A program made the position numbers and the translations under genes. A stretch of 64,000 bases of DNA from Streptomyces rugosispiralis (lineage in GTDB: Bacteria > Actinomycetota > Actinomycetes > Streptomycetales > Streptomycetaceae). Where the stretch lies: the NCBI RefSeq assembly GCF_024505145.1, contig NZ_JANIAA010000009.1:62001-126000 (forward strand), given 5' to 3'. The notes beneath the pieces were generated by a model, which was not told where the DNA came from, did no database searches, and worked only from the letters and a program-made list of their open reading frames with translations. Below, piece after piece: positions 40,940 to 49,017 of the stretch. How positions within the stretch are numbered: the first letter of the stretch is position 1; each line of letters opens with the position of its first letter.

Positions 40940-40945
40940 TAGACT
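40940..40945 (+). promoter_or_regulatory. -10-like element of pabB, leaderless
   Basis: TAGACT ends 7 nt before the GTG at 40953, with no SD. No clear -35. Confidence 0.4.
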
Positions 40946-40952
40946 CGCAACC

Positions 40953-42011
40953 GTGCACGACCTGCCCCCGCTCGCCCGCTTCGGCGGCCTGCTCGCCACC
41001 GATCTACGGGATGTCACCAGCGACCCGTCGGCCCTGGAAGCCCAGGGTTTCTGGGCCGTTGTCGCGGACTTCGAAGGCCGTCTGGTCTGCGCTCGCTTCG
41101 GCGATGTACGGGCCGAGCCGGTGCCGCCGCCCGCGCCCGGCGGCTGGCGCGGTCCCGCGGTGGGGGAGTGGGCCTCGTCACTGGACCGGGCCGCCTACAC
41201 CGCCGGGGTGCGCACCATCCGGCGGCGGATCGCGGCCGGCGAGGTCTACCAGGCCAACCTCTGCCGGGTGCTGTCCGCGCCGCTGCCCGATCCGGCCGGG
41301 GCCGATGTGGACGCGCTGACCGCGCTGCTGGCCCTGGGCAACCCCGCCCCGTACGCGGGGACCGTAAGGCTGCCGGCCCACGGGGTGGAGGTCGCCACGG
41401 CCTCGCCCGAACTGTTCCTGCGGCGCACCGGGCGCACCGTGGAGTCCGGCCCCATCAAGGGCACCGGCCGCGGCCCCGAGGACCTGCTGGAGAAGGACCA
41501 CGCCGAGAACGTGATGATCGTGGACCTGGTCCGCAACGACCTGGGCCGGGTCTGCGCCACCGGCTCGGTGACCGTCCCGGCGCTGTGCGCGGTCGAACCG
41601 CACCCCGGACTGGTCCACCTCGTCTCCACGGTGCGCGGCGAACTCGCCCCCGGCACCGGCTGGCCGGAACTGCTCGCGGCCACCTTCCCGCCCGGCTCGG
41701 TCACCGGCGCGCCCAAGTCCAGCGCGCTGCGCGTCATAGCGGAGCTCGAGACCGCGCCCCGCGGCCCGTACTGCGGCGGTATCGGCTGGGTCGACGCCGA
41801 CCGCGGCACCGGTGAGCTGGCGGTCGGGATACGGACCTTCTGGATCGACCGCGGCGGCCCGGCCGGGGCCGTGCTGCGGTTCGGCACCGGGGCGGGCATC
41901 ACCTGGGGCTCAGACCCGGAGCGCGAATGGGACGAAACGGAACTCAAGGCCGCCCGGCTGCTCGCGGTAGCGTCGGGTGTACAGCAGACGACGGGAAGGG
42001 CGACGCGATGA
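40953..42011 (+). CDS. pabB: Aminodeoxychorismate synthase component I (chorismate-binding)
   Basis: 352 residues, lacking the N-terminal domain of full-length PabB/TrpE and so short for the family. The chorismate-binding core is complete: 'VYQANLCRVLSAPLP', 'ASPELFLRR', 'SGPIKGTGRG' (the PIKGT motif of PabB), 'ENVMIVDLVRNDLGRVC', 'FPPGSVTGAPKSSALRVI' and 'GGIGWVDADRGTGELAVGIRT'. It makes 4-amino-4-deoxychorismate for folate. The pabC ATG overlaps its stop. The glutaminase subunit is not in the window. Confidence 0.88.
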   Translation: MHDLPPLARFGGLLATDLRDVTSDPSALEAQGFWAVVADFEGRLVCARFGDVRAEPVPPPAPGGWRGPAVGEWASSLDRAAYTAGVRTIRRRIAAGEVYQANLCRVLSAPLPDPAGADVDALTALLALGNPAPYAGTVRLPAHGVEVATASPELFLRRTGRTVESGPIKGTGRGPEDLLEKDHAENVMIVDLVRNDLGRVCATGSVTVPALCAVEPHPGLVHLVSTVRGELAPGTGWPELLAATFPPGSVTGAPKSSALRVIAELETAPRGPYCGGIGWVDADRGTGELAVGIRTFWIDRGGPAGAVLRFGTGAGITWGSDPEREWDETELKAARLLAVASGVQQTTGRATR

Positions 42012-42835
42012 AACCGGCCATCTGGCTCGATGGATCCCTCTGCGACCCGGACAGCGCGATGGTGTCCGTGTTCGACCATGGGCTCACCGTCGGCGACGGC
42101 GTCTTCGAGACCGTCAAGGCCACCGAGGGGCGGGCCTTCGCCCTCACCCGCCATCTGCGGCGGCTGGCCCGCTCGGCCACGGGCCTGGGGCTTCCCGAGC
42201 CGGACCTGGACGAGGTGCGGCGGGGCTGCGAGGAGGTGCTCAAGGCCCACCCCGTGGCGTTCGGACGGCTGAGGATCACCTACACCGGGGGGATCTCACC
42301 GCTCGGCTCCGACCGGGGCACGGCCGGGCCCACCGTGGTGGTCGCGCTGGTCGAGGCGGCCCGCAGGCCCGACGCCACGGCCGTGGTCACCGTCCCCTGG
42401 GCGCGCAACGAGCGCGGGGCGCTCACCGGCCTCAAGACCACCTCGTACGGCGAGAACGTGATGGCGCTCGCCCGCGCCCGTGAGCAGGACGCCACCGAGG
42501 CACTCTTCGGCAACACGGTCGGCGCGCTCTGCGAGGGCACCGGCTCCAACGTCTTCGTGGTCCTCGACGGCCAGTTGCACACCCCGCCGCTCTCCTCCGG
42601 CTGCCTCGCCGGGATCACCCGCGCCCTGGTGCTGGAGTGGGTGGGCGCCAAGGAGACCGATCTGCCGCTGGACGTGCTGTACCGGGCCGAGGAGGTCTTC
42701 ATGACCTCCACGACCCGCGACGTACAGGGCGTCCACCGCGTGGACGGCCACACCCTGCCCGGCGCCCCGGGGCCGGTCACCGCCGAGGCCCTGCGGATCT
42801 TCGTCGAGCGGGCGGCCGCCGACATCGATCCCTGA
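42008..42835 (+). CDS. pabC: Aminodeoxychorismate lyase / class-IV aminotransferase
   Basis: 275 residues, fold-type IV PLP enzyme. The PLP Lys is K143 in 'LTGLKTTSYGENV'; 'VFDHGLTVGDGVFETVKA' (about 21-38) and 'CEGTGSNVFVVLDG' are also typical. Coupling to pabB (ATGA overlap) indicates release of pyruvate to give 4-aminobenzoate. D- or branched-chain amino-acid transaminases share this fold, so the lyase role rests on context. The last 30 bp including the stop are duplicated downstream. Confidence 0.85.
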   Translation: MKPAIWLDGSLCDPDSAMVSVFDHGLTVGDGVFETVKATEGRAFALTRHLRRLARSATGLGLPEPDLDEVRRGCEEVLKAHPVAFGRLRITYTGGISPLGSDRGTAGPTVVVALVEAARRPDATAVVTVPWARNERGALTGLKTTSYGENVMALARAREQDATEALFGNTVGALCEGTGSNVFVVLDGQLHTPPLSSGCLAGITRALVLEWVGAKETDLPLDVLYRAEEVFMTSTTRDVQGVHRVDGHTLPGAPGPVTAEALRIFVERAAADIDP

Positions 42836-42960
42836 GCGGGCGGCCGCCGACATCGATCCCTGAGCGGGCCGCCGGGGCATCGGGCCCCGAGCGGGCGGCG
42901 GGGGACATCGGGGCCCTGAGCGGGCCAAGCCCGGGGCCCGAACCGCCGATCGCGGCGGAT
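42806..42960 (+). repeat. 30-bp repeat array spanning the end of pabC
   Basis: GAGCGGGCGGCCGCCGACAT plus CGATCCCTGA encodes the last residues and stop of PabC (42806-42835). The same sequence recurs next door (to 42865), followed by two diverged copies around GAGCGGGC-CATCGG-CCC. The intergenic region to 43011 has no gene. Confidence 0.75.
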
Positions 42961-43011
42961 CCGCGCCGGAAAACGGGTGACGATCGCCCGGCGGGCCGGT
43001 AGAACACCTTC

Positions 43012-43857
43012 GTGACCACCACTCTGCGGCCCACCGCGCCCGAACGGCACACCGACGGCGGCGGGCGTGCCCGCGCGTACGAGGTGTGCGTCAACGGCCG
43101 CCCCGTCGGTTCCGTAAGCCTCGCCACCGACGCCCTCCTGGGCCCGGCGGCCGGGCGTATCGAGCGGCTCCACATCGACGAGGCCGACCGGCACCGCGGC
43201 CGCGGCACGGTCGCCGCGCTCGCCGCCGAGGAGGTGCTGCGCGGCTGGGGCTGCACCCAGCTGATGGTGAGCGTCCCCGCGTCGGCCACGACCGCCCTCG
43301 GGCTCACGGCCGCGCTCGGCTACCGCGAGCGCGGCCGCAACATGCTCAAGCGGCTCACGGACCCGCCGGAGCTGCCCGAGGGCAGCGCGATACGTCCCCT
43401 CACGGAGACCGACTACCCGGCGTGGCACGCCCACGAGCGGGCCGGATACGTCGCCGATCTGCTGAAGCGCGGACTCACCCGGCAGCAGGCCGATACCAAG
43501 GCGGACACCGACTACGCGAGGCTGCTGCCGCAGGGCCCGGACACCCCCGCGGCCCTGCTGCGCGTCCTCGCCCACGGCGGCACGGACGTGGGCACCGTCT
43601 GGATCGCGCTGCGCGAGGGGGAGCCCGACGCCGCCGAGAGCGGGGAGGCGTACGTCTACGCCGTCGAGGTCGCCGAGGAGCACCGCGGCCACGGGCACGG
43701 CCGGACCCTGATGCTGGCCGCCGAGCGGGCCGGCCTGGCGCACGGGGCGCACAGCCTGGGCCTGCACGTCTTCGGCGGCAACACTCCGGCGCTGCGGCTG
43801 TACGAGTCGCTCGGCTACGAGCCGATCGAGTACCAGCTCTACAAGCCGCTGCTGTAA
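43012..43857 (+). CDS. Tandem GNAT acetyltransferase (two domains)
   Basis: 281 residues. Domain 1 about 20-115 ('IERLHIDEADRHRGRGTVAALAAEEVL', acetyl-CoA loop R-H-R-G-R-G-T), domain 2 about 125-281 ('YVYAVEVAEEHRGHGHGRTLMLAAERA', 'LGLHVFGGNTPALRLYESLGYEPI'). This two-GNAT layout resembles mycothiol synthase-like proteins, but overall similarity is not enough to assign that role. A -10-like TAGAAC ends 6 nt before the GTG. Confidence 0.83.
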   Translation: MTTTLRPTAPERHTDGGGRARAYEVCVNGRPVGSVSLATDALLGPAAGRIERLHIDEADRHRGRGTVAALAAEEVLRGWGCTQLMVSVPASATTALGLTAALGYRERGRNMLKRLTDPPELPEGSAIRPLTETDYPAWHAHERAGYVADLLKRGLTRQQADTKADTDYARLLPQGPDTPAALLRVLAHGGTDVGTVWIALREGEPDAAESGEAYVYAVEVAEEHRGHGHGRTLMLAAERAGLAHGAHSLGLHVFGGNTPALRLYESLGYEPIEYQLYKPLL

Positions 43858-43910
43858 GAGTCTGTGCCGAGCGCCCTCGGAGCTGGCCCTCAGAGCTTGC
43901 CCTCAGAGCT

Positions 43911-44426
43911 TCAGGACCGCTCGGCGACGAGCCGGGCGGCGATCTCCTCGACGCGCTCCCGCAGCCCCTCCTGGCTCTTGCCGCCGTCGAGCCGCTCGCC
44001 GCCGATCACATAGGTGGGGGTGCCGGTGACCCCGATCGCCCGGCCCTCGGCCTGGTCCGCGTCCACGATCAGGATGTGCCGGCCGTCGACCAGCGCGGTG
44101 TCCATCTCCTCGGCGTCAAGACCCAGTTCCCGGGCCACCTCCACCAGCACCGGCTCACCGCGGGTCCCGAGCTCCTCGGTACGCTCCAGGACGGCCTCGA
44201 CGAACGGCCAGCCGCGCCCCTGGGCGATGGCCTCCTCGGCCGCCTGAGCCGCCGCGTGGGCGTGCCGGTGGCGCTCCAGCGGGAAGTGGCGCAGCCGGAT
44301 GTCCAGCGTGTCCTGGAAGCGGTCGCGCAGTGCGCGCACATCGCCCAGGGCGGTACGGCAGTCGGGGCACTGCAGCTCGCACCAGACGTCGAGCACGGGA
44401 CGGGGGGAGGGGTCGGTGTGGCTCAT
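43911..44426 (-). CDS. DsbA-family thioredoxin-fold protein
   Basis: 171 residues. 'VLDVWCELQCPDCRTALGDV' carries the C-P-D-C redox pair (C20, C23) plus an extra Cys16. The cis-Pro loop is 'VTGTPTYVIGG' (about 145-155). No signal peptide, so it acts in the cytoplasm, as FrnE-like DsbA proteins do. Upstream frame extension to 44609 is not supported. Confidence 0.82.
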   Translation of the reverse strand: MSHTDPSPRPVLDVWCELQCPDCRTALGDVRALRDRFQDTLDIRLRHFPLERHRHAHAAAQAAEEAIAQGRGWPFVEAVLERTEELGTRGEPVLVEVARELGLDAEEMDTALVDGRHILIVDADQAEGRAIGVTGTPTYVIGGERLDGGKSQEGLRERVEEIAARLVAERS

Positions 44427-44559
44427 GGGGCCAGTCTTCCAGCCCCCGGACCCTGCTCCGTACCCGGAGATGTCCCTGATCCCGGGCTCGGGCCATGGCC
44501 CTGGCCGCCTTACGGGGTGCACGATGGACATACCGGAAGCCCAGTTCACGGGAGGAACG

Positions 44560-45021
44560 ATGCTGACCGACACCATCTGCGCCGCGCTGTCCGCGGCCGG
44601 TCTGGGCATCGCCGGGGTGACCGCCTACCGCAAGCGGTTCCTGGCGGCGACGCGGATCGCCGCCTATGCCCTGATCCCGCTGGGCCTGGCCATGACCGGG
44701 ATCCTGGACTGGCTGACCGACCTGGTCTTCAAGCCGAGCATCTGGCTGGGCTTCGGCCTGCTGGGCCTCTCCTGGGTGCTGTTCATGATCACGCGGGCGG
44801 TCGAGCACCGCTCCGGTGGCACCCGTAAGGAGCGCCGCGCGGCGGCCGCGGCCGAACGTGCCGGCGGGGTGTCGGCGGGGGCCTCGGAGCCCGCGCTGGG
44901 GCCGGGCCGGGGAGCCGGCGGGTCCAAGGCGGCGGAGAAGCCGAAGACCAAGGGTGGAACGAGCTCTGGCACAGATGACTTCTCCGACATCGAGGCCATA
45001 CTCAAAAAGCACGGGATCTGA
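44560..45021 (+). CDS. Membrane protein with three helices and a Lys/Ala tail, function unknown
   Basis: 153 residues. ATG at 44560 follows GGGAGG by 5 nt. Helices at about 5-20, 31-51 and 60-80 ('SIWLGFGLLGLSWVLFMI'), then a cytoplasmic tail with 'RKERRAAAAAERA' and a C-terminal short motif 'DDFSDIEAILKKHGI'. The conserved-looking terminal helix may bind a partner. No family assigned. Confidence 0.72.
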   Translation: MLTDTICAALSAAGLGIAGVTAYRKRFLAATRIAAYALIPLGLAMTGILDWLTDLVFKPSIWLGFGLLGLSWVLFMITRAVEHRSGGTRKERRAAAAAERAGGVSAGASEPALGPGRGAGGSKAAEKPKTKGGTSSGTDDFSDIEAILKKHGI

Positions 45022-45089
45022 CAAGCGACCGATCAAAAAACGATCACCGTTCGCAGGCGGGCTCATGGCTGGGTCATGATCTCCGCGAG

Positions 45090-45263
45090 ATGTTGCAATC
45101 ACCGCCCGGGGAGCAATCCCCCATCGAAGGACCCCCTGTTCCGCCGAGCGACGAGACCCGTGGCTGTCTCTTCGCCCTCTCGCAGCCGCCGCTGATGCTG
45201 TTCCTGGCCTTCATCGGCATGCTGCTCTTCGTGACCGCCGTCCACGACCTCTACCGGTGGTGA
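45090..45263 (+). CDS. 57-residue single-helix membrane protein
   Basis: A short ORF, ATG at 45090 to TGA at 45263. Residues 1-33 are polar (Pro/Glu/Ser-rich), 34-52 are a clear transmembrane helix ('PLMLFLAFIGMLLFVTAV'), and the end is 'HDLYRW'. Third positions are mostly G/C. It starts 68 nt after the preceding three-helix membrane gene on the same strand. The SD is weak, so the start is uncertain. No family recognised. Confidence 0.55.
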   Translation: MLQSPPGEQSPIEGPPVPPSDETRGCLFALSQPPLMLFLAFIGMLLFVTAVHDLYRW

Positions 45264-45351
45264 GGCGGCGCCCGGTCCGGTTACCGATGGTGACCCGCTC
45301 ATCGGCGGTGAGGCGGCGCCCCGCCCGGCCTCCGAACCCCGTACGCGGAAG

Positions 45352-45921
45352 TCAGCTCGCGGCCTCGCGGCGCCGGGCGCGGTAGGCGGCGACATGCAGC
45401 CGGTTGCCGCAGGTGCGGCTGTCGCAGTAGCGCCGGGAGCGGTTGCGGGACAGGTCCACGAAGGCGTGGCGGCAGTCCGGGGCCTCACAGCGGCGCAGCC
45501 GCTCCCGCTCGCCCCCCACCACGAGGAACGCCAGCGCCATCCCGCAGTCGGCGGCGAGGTGGTCGGCCAGCGAGGCACCGGGCGCGAAGTAGTGCACATG
45601 CCAGTCGTAGCCGTCGTGGTCGGTGAGCCGGGGCGTGGTGCCGGCCGCGGCGATCATCGCGTTGAGCAGTTCCGCGGTGCGGCGGGCGGCGGCCTCGTTC
45701 CCGGCCGCCGCGAAGACCTCGGCGAACCGGGTCCGTACGGCCCGTACCGCGGTGAGGTCGCGCTCCCCGAGCGTGCCGATGTCGCTGATGGCATTGCGCT
45801 CGACGAACCGGCGCAGTGCGGCGACATCGGCGAGGTCGTCCCGGTCCGCGCCCTCGGGCGCGGTGTTCACCAGATCGACGACGGCGTCGAGCGCGCACCG
45901 GGTGTCGTGGTTGATCAGCAC
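45352..45921 (-). CDS. CGNR zinc-finger protein (putative stress-responsive regulator)
   Basis: 189 residues. An N-terminal ABATE-type helical domain ('DAVVDLVNTAPEGADRD', 'RFVERN') is followed by the C-terminal CGNR zinc finger: 'RCEAPDCRHAFVD' and 'RRYCDSRTCGNRLHVAAYRARRR', which has the C-G-N-R tetrad. These act as transcription factors. GTG at 45921 has AGGGAG upstream; the frame upstream to 46170 is a repeat-generated extension. Confidence 0.85.
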   Translation of the reverse strand: MLINHDTRCALDAVVDLVNTAPEGADRDDLADVAALRRFVERNAISDIGTLGERDLTAVRAVRTRFAEVFAAAGNEAAARRTAELLNAMIAAAGTTPRLTDHDGYDWHVHYFAPGASLADHLAADCGMALAFLVVGGERERLRRCEAPDCRHAFVDLSRNRSRRYCDSRTCGNRLHVAAYRARRREAAS

Positions 45922-46027
45922 GATTGGCTCCCTGGCCGGCTGGGTCGGCGGCTGCCCCTGGGCTGCCCTCGATCTGCCCGACTCTAGTCCTGCCGGGCCC
46001 CGGACGTTCACCAGGCGGCCCGGATGG

Positions 46028-46090
46028 TCCGGCGGCGGTGCCGGGCGGTCCGGCGGCGGTGCCGGGCGGTCCGGCGGCGGTGCCGGACGG
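46028..46090. repeat. 21-bp tandem repeat, three copies
   Basis: TCCGGCGGCGGTGCCGGGCG plus G at 46028-46048, 46049-46069 and 46070-46090 (last with one change). It sits between ssgB and the CGNR gene; the gap 45922-46260 otherwise holds only the ssgB terminator. Confidence 0.85.
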
Positions 46091-46095
46091 TCATA

Positions 46096-46141
46096 CGACG
46101 GTGCCGTCACCGCGGACGCCGCCGCGGCGACGGCACCGTCG
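46096..46141 (-). terminator. ssgB terminator
   Basis: A 13-bp perfect outer stem (46096-46108 with 46129-46141) enclosing an inner CCGCGG pair, located 120 nt past the ssgB stop. Confidence 0.6.
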
Positions 46142-46260
46142 CCTGCCTCTGCGATTGTCGGGATTGCCATGATCGGGATCGTCGGTACGTGATGCGGTCG
46201 CGCCCCGGCTCGCGCCGTCTCCCCGAGTCGGACGGCCGAGCGCTCAGCTCTCGCCGGGTC

Positions 46261-46674
46261 TCAGCTCTCCGCCAGGATGTGGGAGAGCTCTGTGTCGAGG
46301 TCGAAATGGCGGTGTTCGGTACCGGGTGGCACCGCGGCGTCGGTTCGCTTCAGGAACGACTCCAGGGCCCGCGCCGGGGCTTCGAGCAGTGCCTCCCCCT
46401 CCGGGGAGCTCAGGGCGATGCAGACGACTCCCTGGCCGTGGCTGCGGGACGGCCACACCCGGACATCGCCGGTGCCGGTGGGCCGGTGCAGACCCTCGGC
46501 GAGAAGATCGCGGGCAAACACCCATTCGACCGTCTCTTCGGCTCCGGTGTGGAAGGTGGCGTGCACGGCGTAAGGGTCGGCCGTGTCATACCGCAGGCCC
46601 GCGGGTACAGGCAGTGAGGATTCGCTCGACACAACGAGGCGCAGGTGCAGCTCGCAGCTGACCGTGGTGTTCAT
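46261..46674 (-). CDS. ssgB: Sporulation-specific cell division regulator SsgB
   Basis: 137 residues, the exact SsgB length. SALP-family sequence 'MNTTVSCELHLRLVVSSES' at the start and 'ALESFLKRTDAAVPPGTEHRH' near the end are essentially the highly conserved SsgB sequence. SsgB is recruited by SsgA and positions FtsZ at future sporulation septa in aerial hyphae. Its presence implies a sporulating, Streptomyces-like organism. Upstream it is divergent from the PGPGW protein gene with a 190-nt shared regulatory region. Confidence 0.95.
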   Translation of the reverse strand: MNTTVSCELHLRLVVSSESSLPVPAGLRYDTADPYAVHATFHTGAEETVEWVFARDLLAEGLHRPTGTGDVRVWPSRSHGQGVVCIALSSPEGEALLEAPARALESFLKRTDAAVPPGTEHRHFDLDTELSHILAES

Positions 46675-46851
46675 AAGCGCCAGGGCCTTTCGCTCAGTGT
46701 GCGCTCGGGGATTCGCACGTCGGCGAAATCGACATGCCACCTACGGTGCCGTTGTAAACCCCTCTGACCGTTTTGCGGCTCTTCTGGTAGCTCATGCGGC
46801 CCAGCTCCGGACCGGCCGCTACCGCCGTTCCGGTGACTTCAAACGATCAGG

Positions 46852-46857
46852 TAAGTT
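46852..46857 (+). promoter_or_regulatory. -10-like element of the PGPGW gene
   Basis: TAAGTT, then 7 nt, then the ATG at 46865. No SD; probable leaderless mRNA. Confidence 0.4.
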
Positions 46858-46864
46858 GGGTCAC

Positions 46865-47320
46865 ATGAATGCGGAGAGTGACGGGCGGCGTGGGGCCGAT
46901 GAGGCGGGGTCCCAGGTCGCGACGGGGGGCGACGCGTCGGCGAAGGAGCCGGTGTGGGGCTCCCGGGCGCCGCGGTTCATCAGACGGTCGCGCCCGCTCC
47001 ACCTGAGCTGGCAGGTCGGCGTGTTCATCGTCGGTCTCGGGGTCGTGGTTCTGGGCGTCATTTTGCTGCCCCTGCCCGGTCCCGGGTGGCTGGTGATCTT
47101 CGCCGGAATGGCGATCTGGGCGACCGAGTTCGTCTGGGCCCAGCTGGTGCTGGCCTGGACCAAGCGCAAGGTCACCGAGGCGGCGCACCGCGCCCTGGAT
47201 CCGAGGGTGCGCAGGCGCAATCTCATACTGACCACGATCGCGGTGGTGATCTGCGCCGTGGCGCTGTCGGCCTACGTGTGGAAGTTCGGCATCGTGATGC
47301 CGTGGAAGATCGAGCAGTGA
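46865..47320 (+). CDS. PGPGW-domain membrane protein (TIGR02611-type)
   Basis: 151 residues. 'LLPLPGPGWLVIFAGMAIWATEF' is the P-G-P-G-W signature between two helices (about 50-95), and a third helix follows ('LILTTIAVVICAVALSAYVW'). The N-terminal 35 residues are polar. Function unknown in any organism. Neighbourhood with ssgB is probably conserved in Streptomyces. Confidence 0.85.
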   Translation: MNAESDGRRGADEAGSQVATGGDASAKEPVWGSRAPRFIRRSRPLHLSWQVGVFIVGLGVVVLGVILLPLPGPGWLVIFAGMAIWATEFVWAQLVLAWTKRKVTEAAHRALDPRVRRRNLILTTIAVVICAVALSAYVWKFGIVMPWKIEQ

Positions 47321-47386
47321 GCGGTCCGGCGTCGTGGGACTGGTCATGAGCACGGTTCGGCATGCGCTAATGTTGGGCGTGCGCCA

Positions 47387-47457
47387 GGGCGATTAGCTCA
47401 GTGGGAGAGCGCTTCGTTCACACCGAAGAGGTCACTGGTTCGAACCCAGTATCGCCC
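47387..47457 (+). tRNA. tRNA-Val (CAC), copy 1
   Basis: Acceptor GGGCGAT/ATCGCCC, anticodon stem CTTCG/CGAAG with loop TTCACAC and anticodon CAC, T loop TTCGAAC. A -10-like TAATGT lies about 20 nt upstream. Identical over 74 nt to 55024-55097. Confidence 0.95.
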
Positions 47458-47470
47458 ACCCTGGACCGAG

Positions 47471-47498
47471 GGCCCGGAAGGCATCAGCCTCCCGGGCC
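47471..47498 (+). terminator. Terminator after tRNA-Val copy 1
   Basis: A 12-bp stem with one mismatch (47471-47482 with 47487-47498, GGCCCGGAAGGC facing GCCTCCCGGGCC), loop ATCA, followed by TTCGG. Confidence 0.65.
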
Positions 47499-47567
47499 TT
47501 CGGCGTTGTCGCATGTCCGAAGGTGTCCCGTGCCGCCGTGCCGCCGAGTGCTCGGCGCGGCTCTCCC

Positions 47568-47589
47568 AAGCGCTTTCGTCGAAGCGCTT
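47568..47589. promoter_or_regulatory. Two AAGCGCTT palindromes upstream of the sugar ABC operon
   Basis: AAGCGCTT at 47568-47575 and again at 47582-47589 (inside GAAGCGCTTC), 14 bp apart. With the site at 47656 they form a set of LacI-family-like half-palindromes. Confidence 0.45.
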
Positions 47590-47655
47590 CACCTCGATCC
47601 TGAGTGATCCTGTCCGAACCGTTGACGTACGCCTCGTTGGTCCCTAACTTGTCCC

Positions 47656-47679
47656 GGCAAGCGCTTGCCTAAAACGTTT
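47656..47679. promoter_or_regulatory. LacI-family-like operator
   Basis: Perfect 14-bp palindrome GGCAAGCGCTTGCC (47656-47669) immediately followed by AAACGTTT (47672-47679). It lies about 50 nt before the ATG of the solute-binding protein, so a repressor bound there would block the operon. No LacI-type gene is present in the window. Confidence 0.55.
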
Positions 47680-47725
47680 CAAGCTAGCGGGGGCAGTCGG
47701 ACGACCTGCCCGGGAGGGGCGTGTC

Positions 47726-49006
47726 ATGGGTGCTGGGCGATGGACGGCGAGGGCGAGAGGGGTCCGGGCGGCAGCGGCCGCGGCGGCCGTGCTGGGGCTG
47801 CTGGCCACCGGCTGTGGCGGCGGAAGCGGTTCCGGGGACGGCAAGGTGACCATCCGTTACTCGTGGTGGGGCGCCAAGGACCGCGCGGAGCTGATCCAGA
47901 AGACGGTCAAGCTCTTCGAGAAGGAACATCCGAACATCAAGGTCAAGACGGACTTCTCCGAATACACCGACTTCTGGAGCAAGTTCAATACCCAGGCCGC
48001 GGGCGGAAACGCCCCGGACGTCTTCCAGAACTCCTACGCCTTCCTGCGCAAATACGGCGACAAGAACCTTCTGCTGGATCTGAATGGTCAGGCCGACGCC
48101 GGAAATCTCAGCCTGAAGGGATTCCGCGACGGACTGGAGAAGGCCGGGGATATCGACGGCAAGCTCCTCGGAGTGCCGGTCGGCGCCAATACCTTCGCCT
48201 TCTTCTACAACCCGGACGCGTTCCAGAAGGCCGGAGTGACCGTCAAGGACGGATGGACCTGGGACGACTTCTTCGCGGCCGCCAAGAAGGTGCGCAAGAG
48301 CGACGGCACCCTCTACGGCGCCAGCGACAACGCCAATGTGATGTACCTCTACGACCTGTATCTGCGGCAGAACGGCAAGGCGTTCTTCACCAAGGACAGC
48401 AAGCTCGGCTTCACCAAGGACGACCTCACCGAGTGGTGGGGCCGCTGGCAGCAGCACGCCAAGGCCGATGAACTGGTGCCGGGCAAGAAGTCCGAGCAGG
48501 CCAAGCCCAAGGCGTCGATCAGCGCCGATCTGTCGGCCTCCGAGTTCACCTGGGACAACTTCCTGGTCCGCTTCGCCGCCGAGACCAAGACCACTCTCGA
48601 CCTCGGGCCCGTCCCGACCACGGACGGCAAGCGCACCGCCCAGTACCTCTCCTCGCTGATGCTCAGCGGCTCCGCCCGCACCCACCACCCCAAGGAAGTC
48701 GCCCAGTTCATCGACTTCATGACCCATGATCCCGAGGTGGGCAAGATCATGGGCTACAACCGCGGCATCCCGGCGACCACCGCCCAGTACGACGCCTACA
48801 AGCCGCAGGGCGTCGACGCCAAGATCGCCGCGTATGAGAAGAGCGTGAGCGCCAAGCTGGAGCCGATCACCCCGCACCCGGCCGGCGCCGATGTCGCCGA
48901 GGCCGCCTTCCTGCGGATCTACACCCAGGTCGCGCTGGGGCAGAGCTCGATGGGCAAGGCGGTCGACCAGTTCTTCAGCGAGGCCGAGTCCGCGCTCGGC
49001 TCGTGA
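47726..49006 (+). CDS. Sugar ABC transporter substrate-binding lipoprotein
   Basis: 426 residues. Signal peptide ending at C30 (LLATGC lipobox). The family-1 extracellular SBP pattern is clear: 'VTIRYSWWGAKDRAELIQKTVKLFEKEHPNIKVK', 'GGNAPDVFQNSYAFLRKYG', 'LLGVPVGANTFAFFYNPDAFQKAGV' and 'WTWDDFFAAAKKVRKSDG'. It would bind an oligosaccharide. The lyase at 51661 suggests a rhamnogalacturonan-derived ligand; that is inference. GGGAGGGG precedes the ATG. Confidence 0.92.
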   Translation: MGAGRWTARARGVRAAAAAAAVLGLLATGCGGGSGSGDGKVTIRYSWWGAKDRAELIQKTVKLFEKEHPNIKVKTDFSEYTDFWSKFNTQAAGGNAPDVFQNSYAFLRKYGDKNLLLDLNGQADAGNLSLKGFRDGLEKAGDIDGKLLGVPVGANTFAFFYNPDAFQKAGVTVKDGWTWDDFFAAAKKVRKSDGTLYGASDNANVMYLYDLYLRQNGKAFFTKDSKLGFTKDDLTEWWGRWQQHAKADELVPGKKSEQAKPKASISADLSASEFTWDNFLVRFAAETKTTLDLGPVPTTDGKRTAQYLSSLMLSGSARTHHPKEVAQFIDFMTHDPEVGKIMGYNRGIPATTAQYDAYKPQGVDAKIAAYEKSVSAKLEPITPHPAGADVAEAAFLRIYTQVALGQSSMGKAVDQFFSEAESALGS

Positions 49007-49017
49007 GGAGAGCTTCC

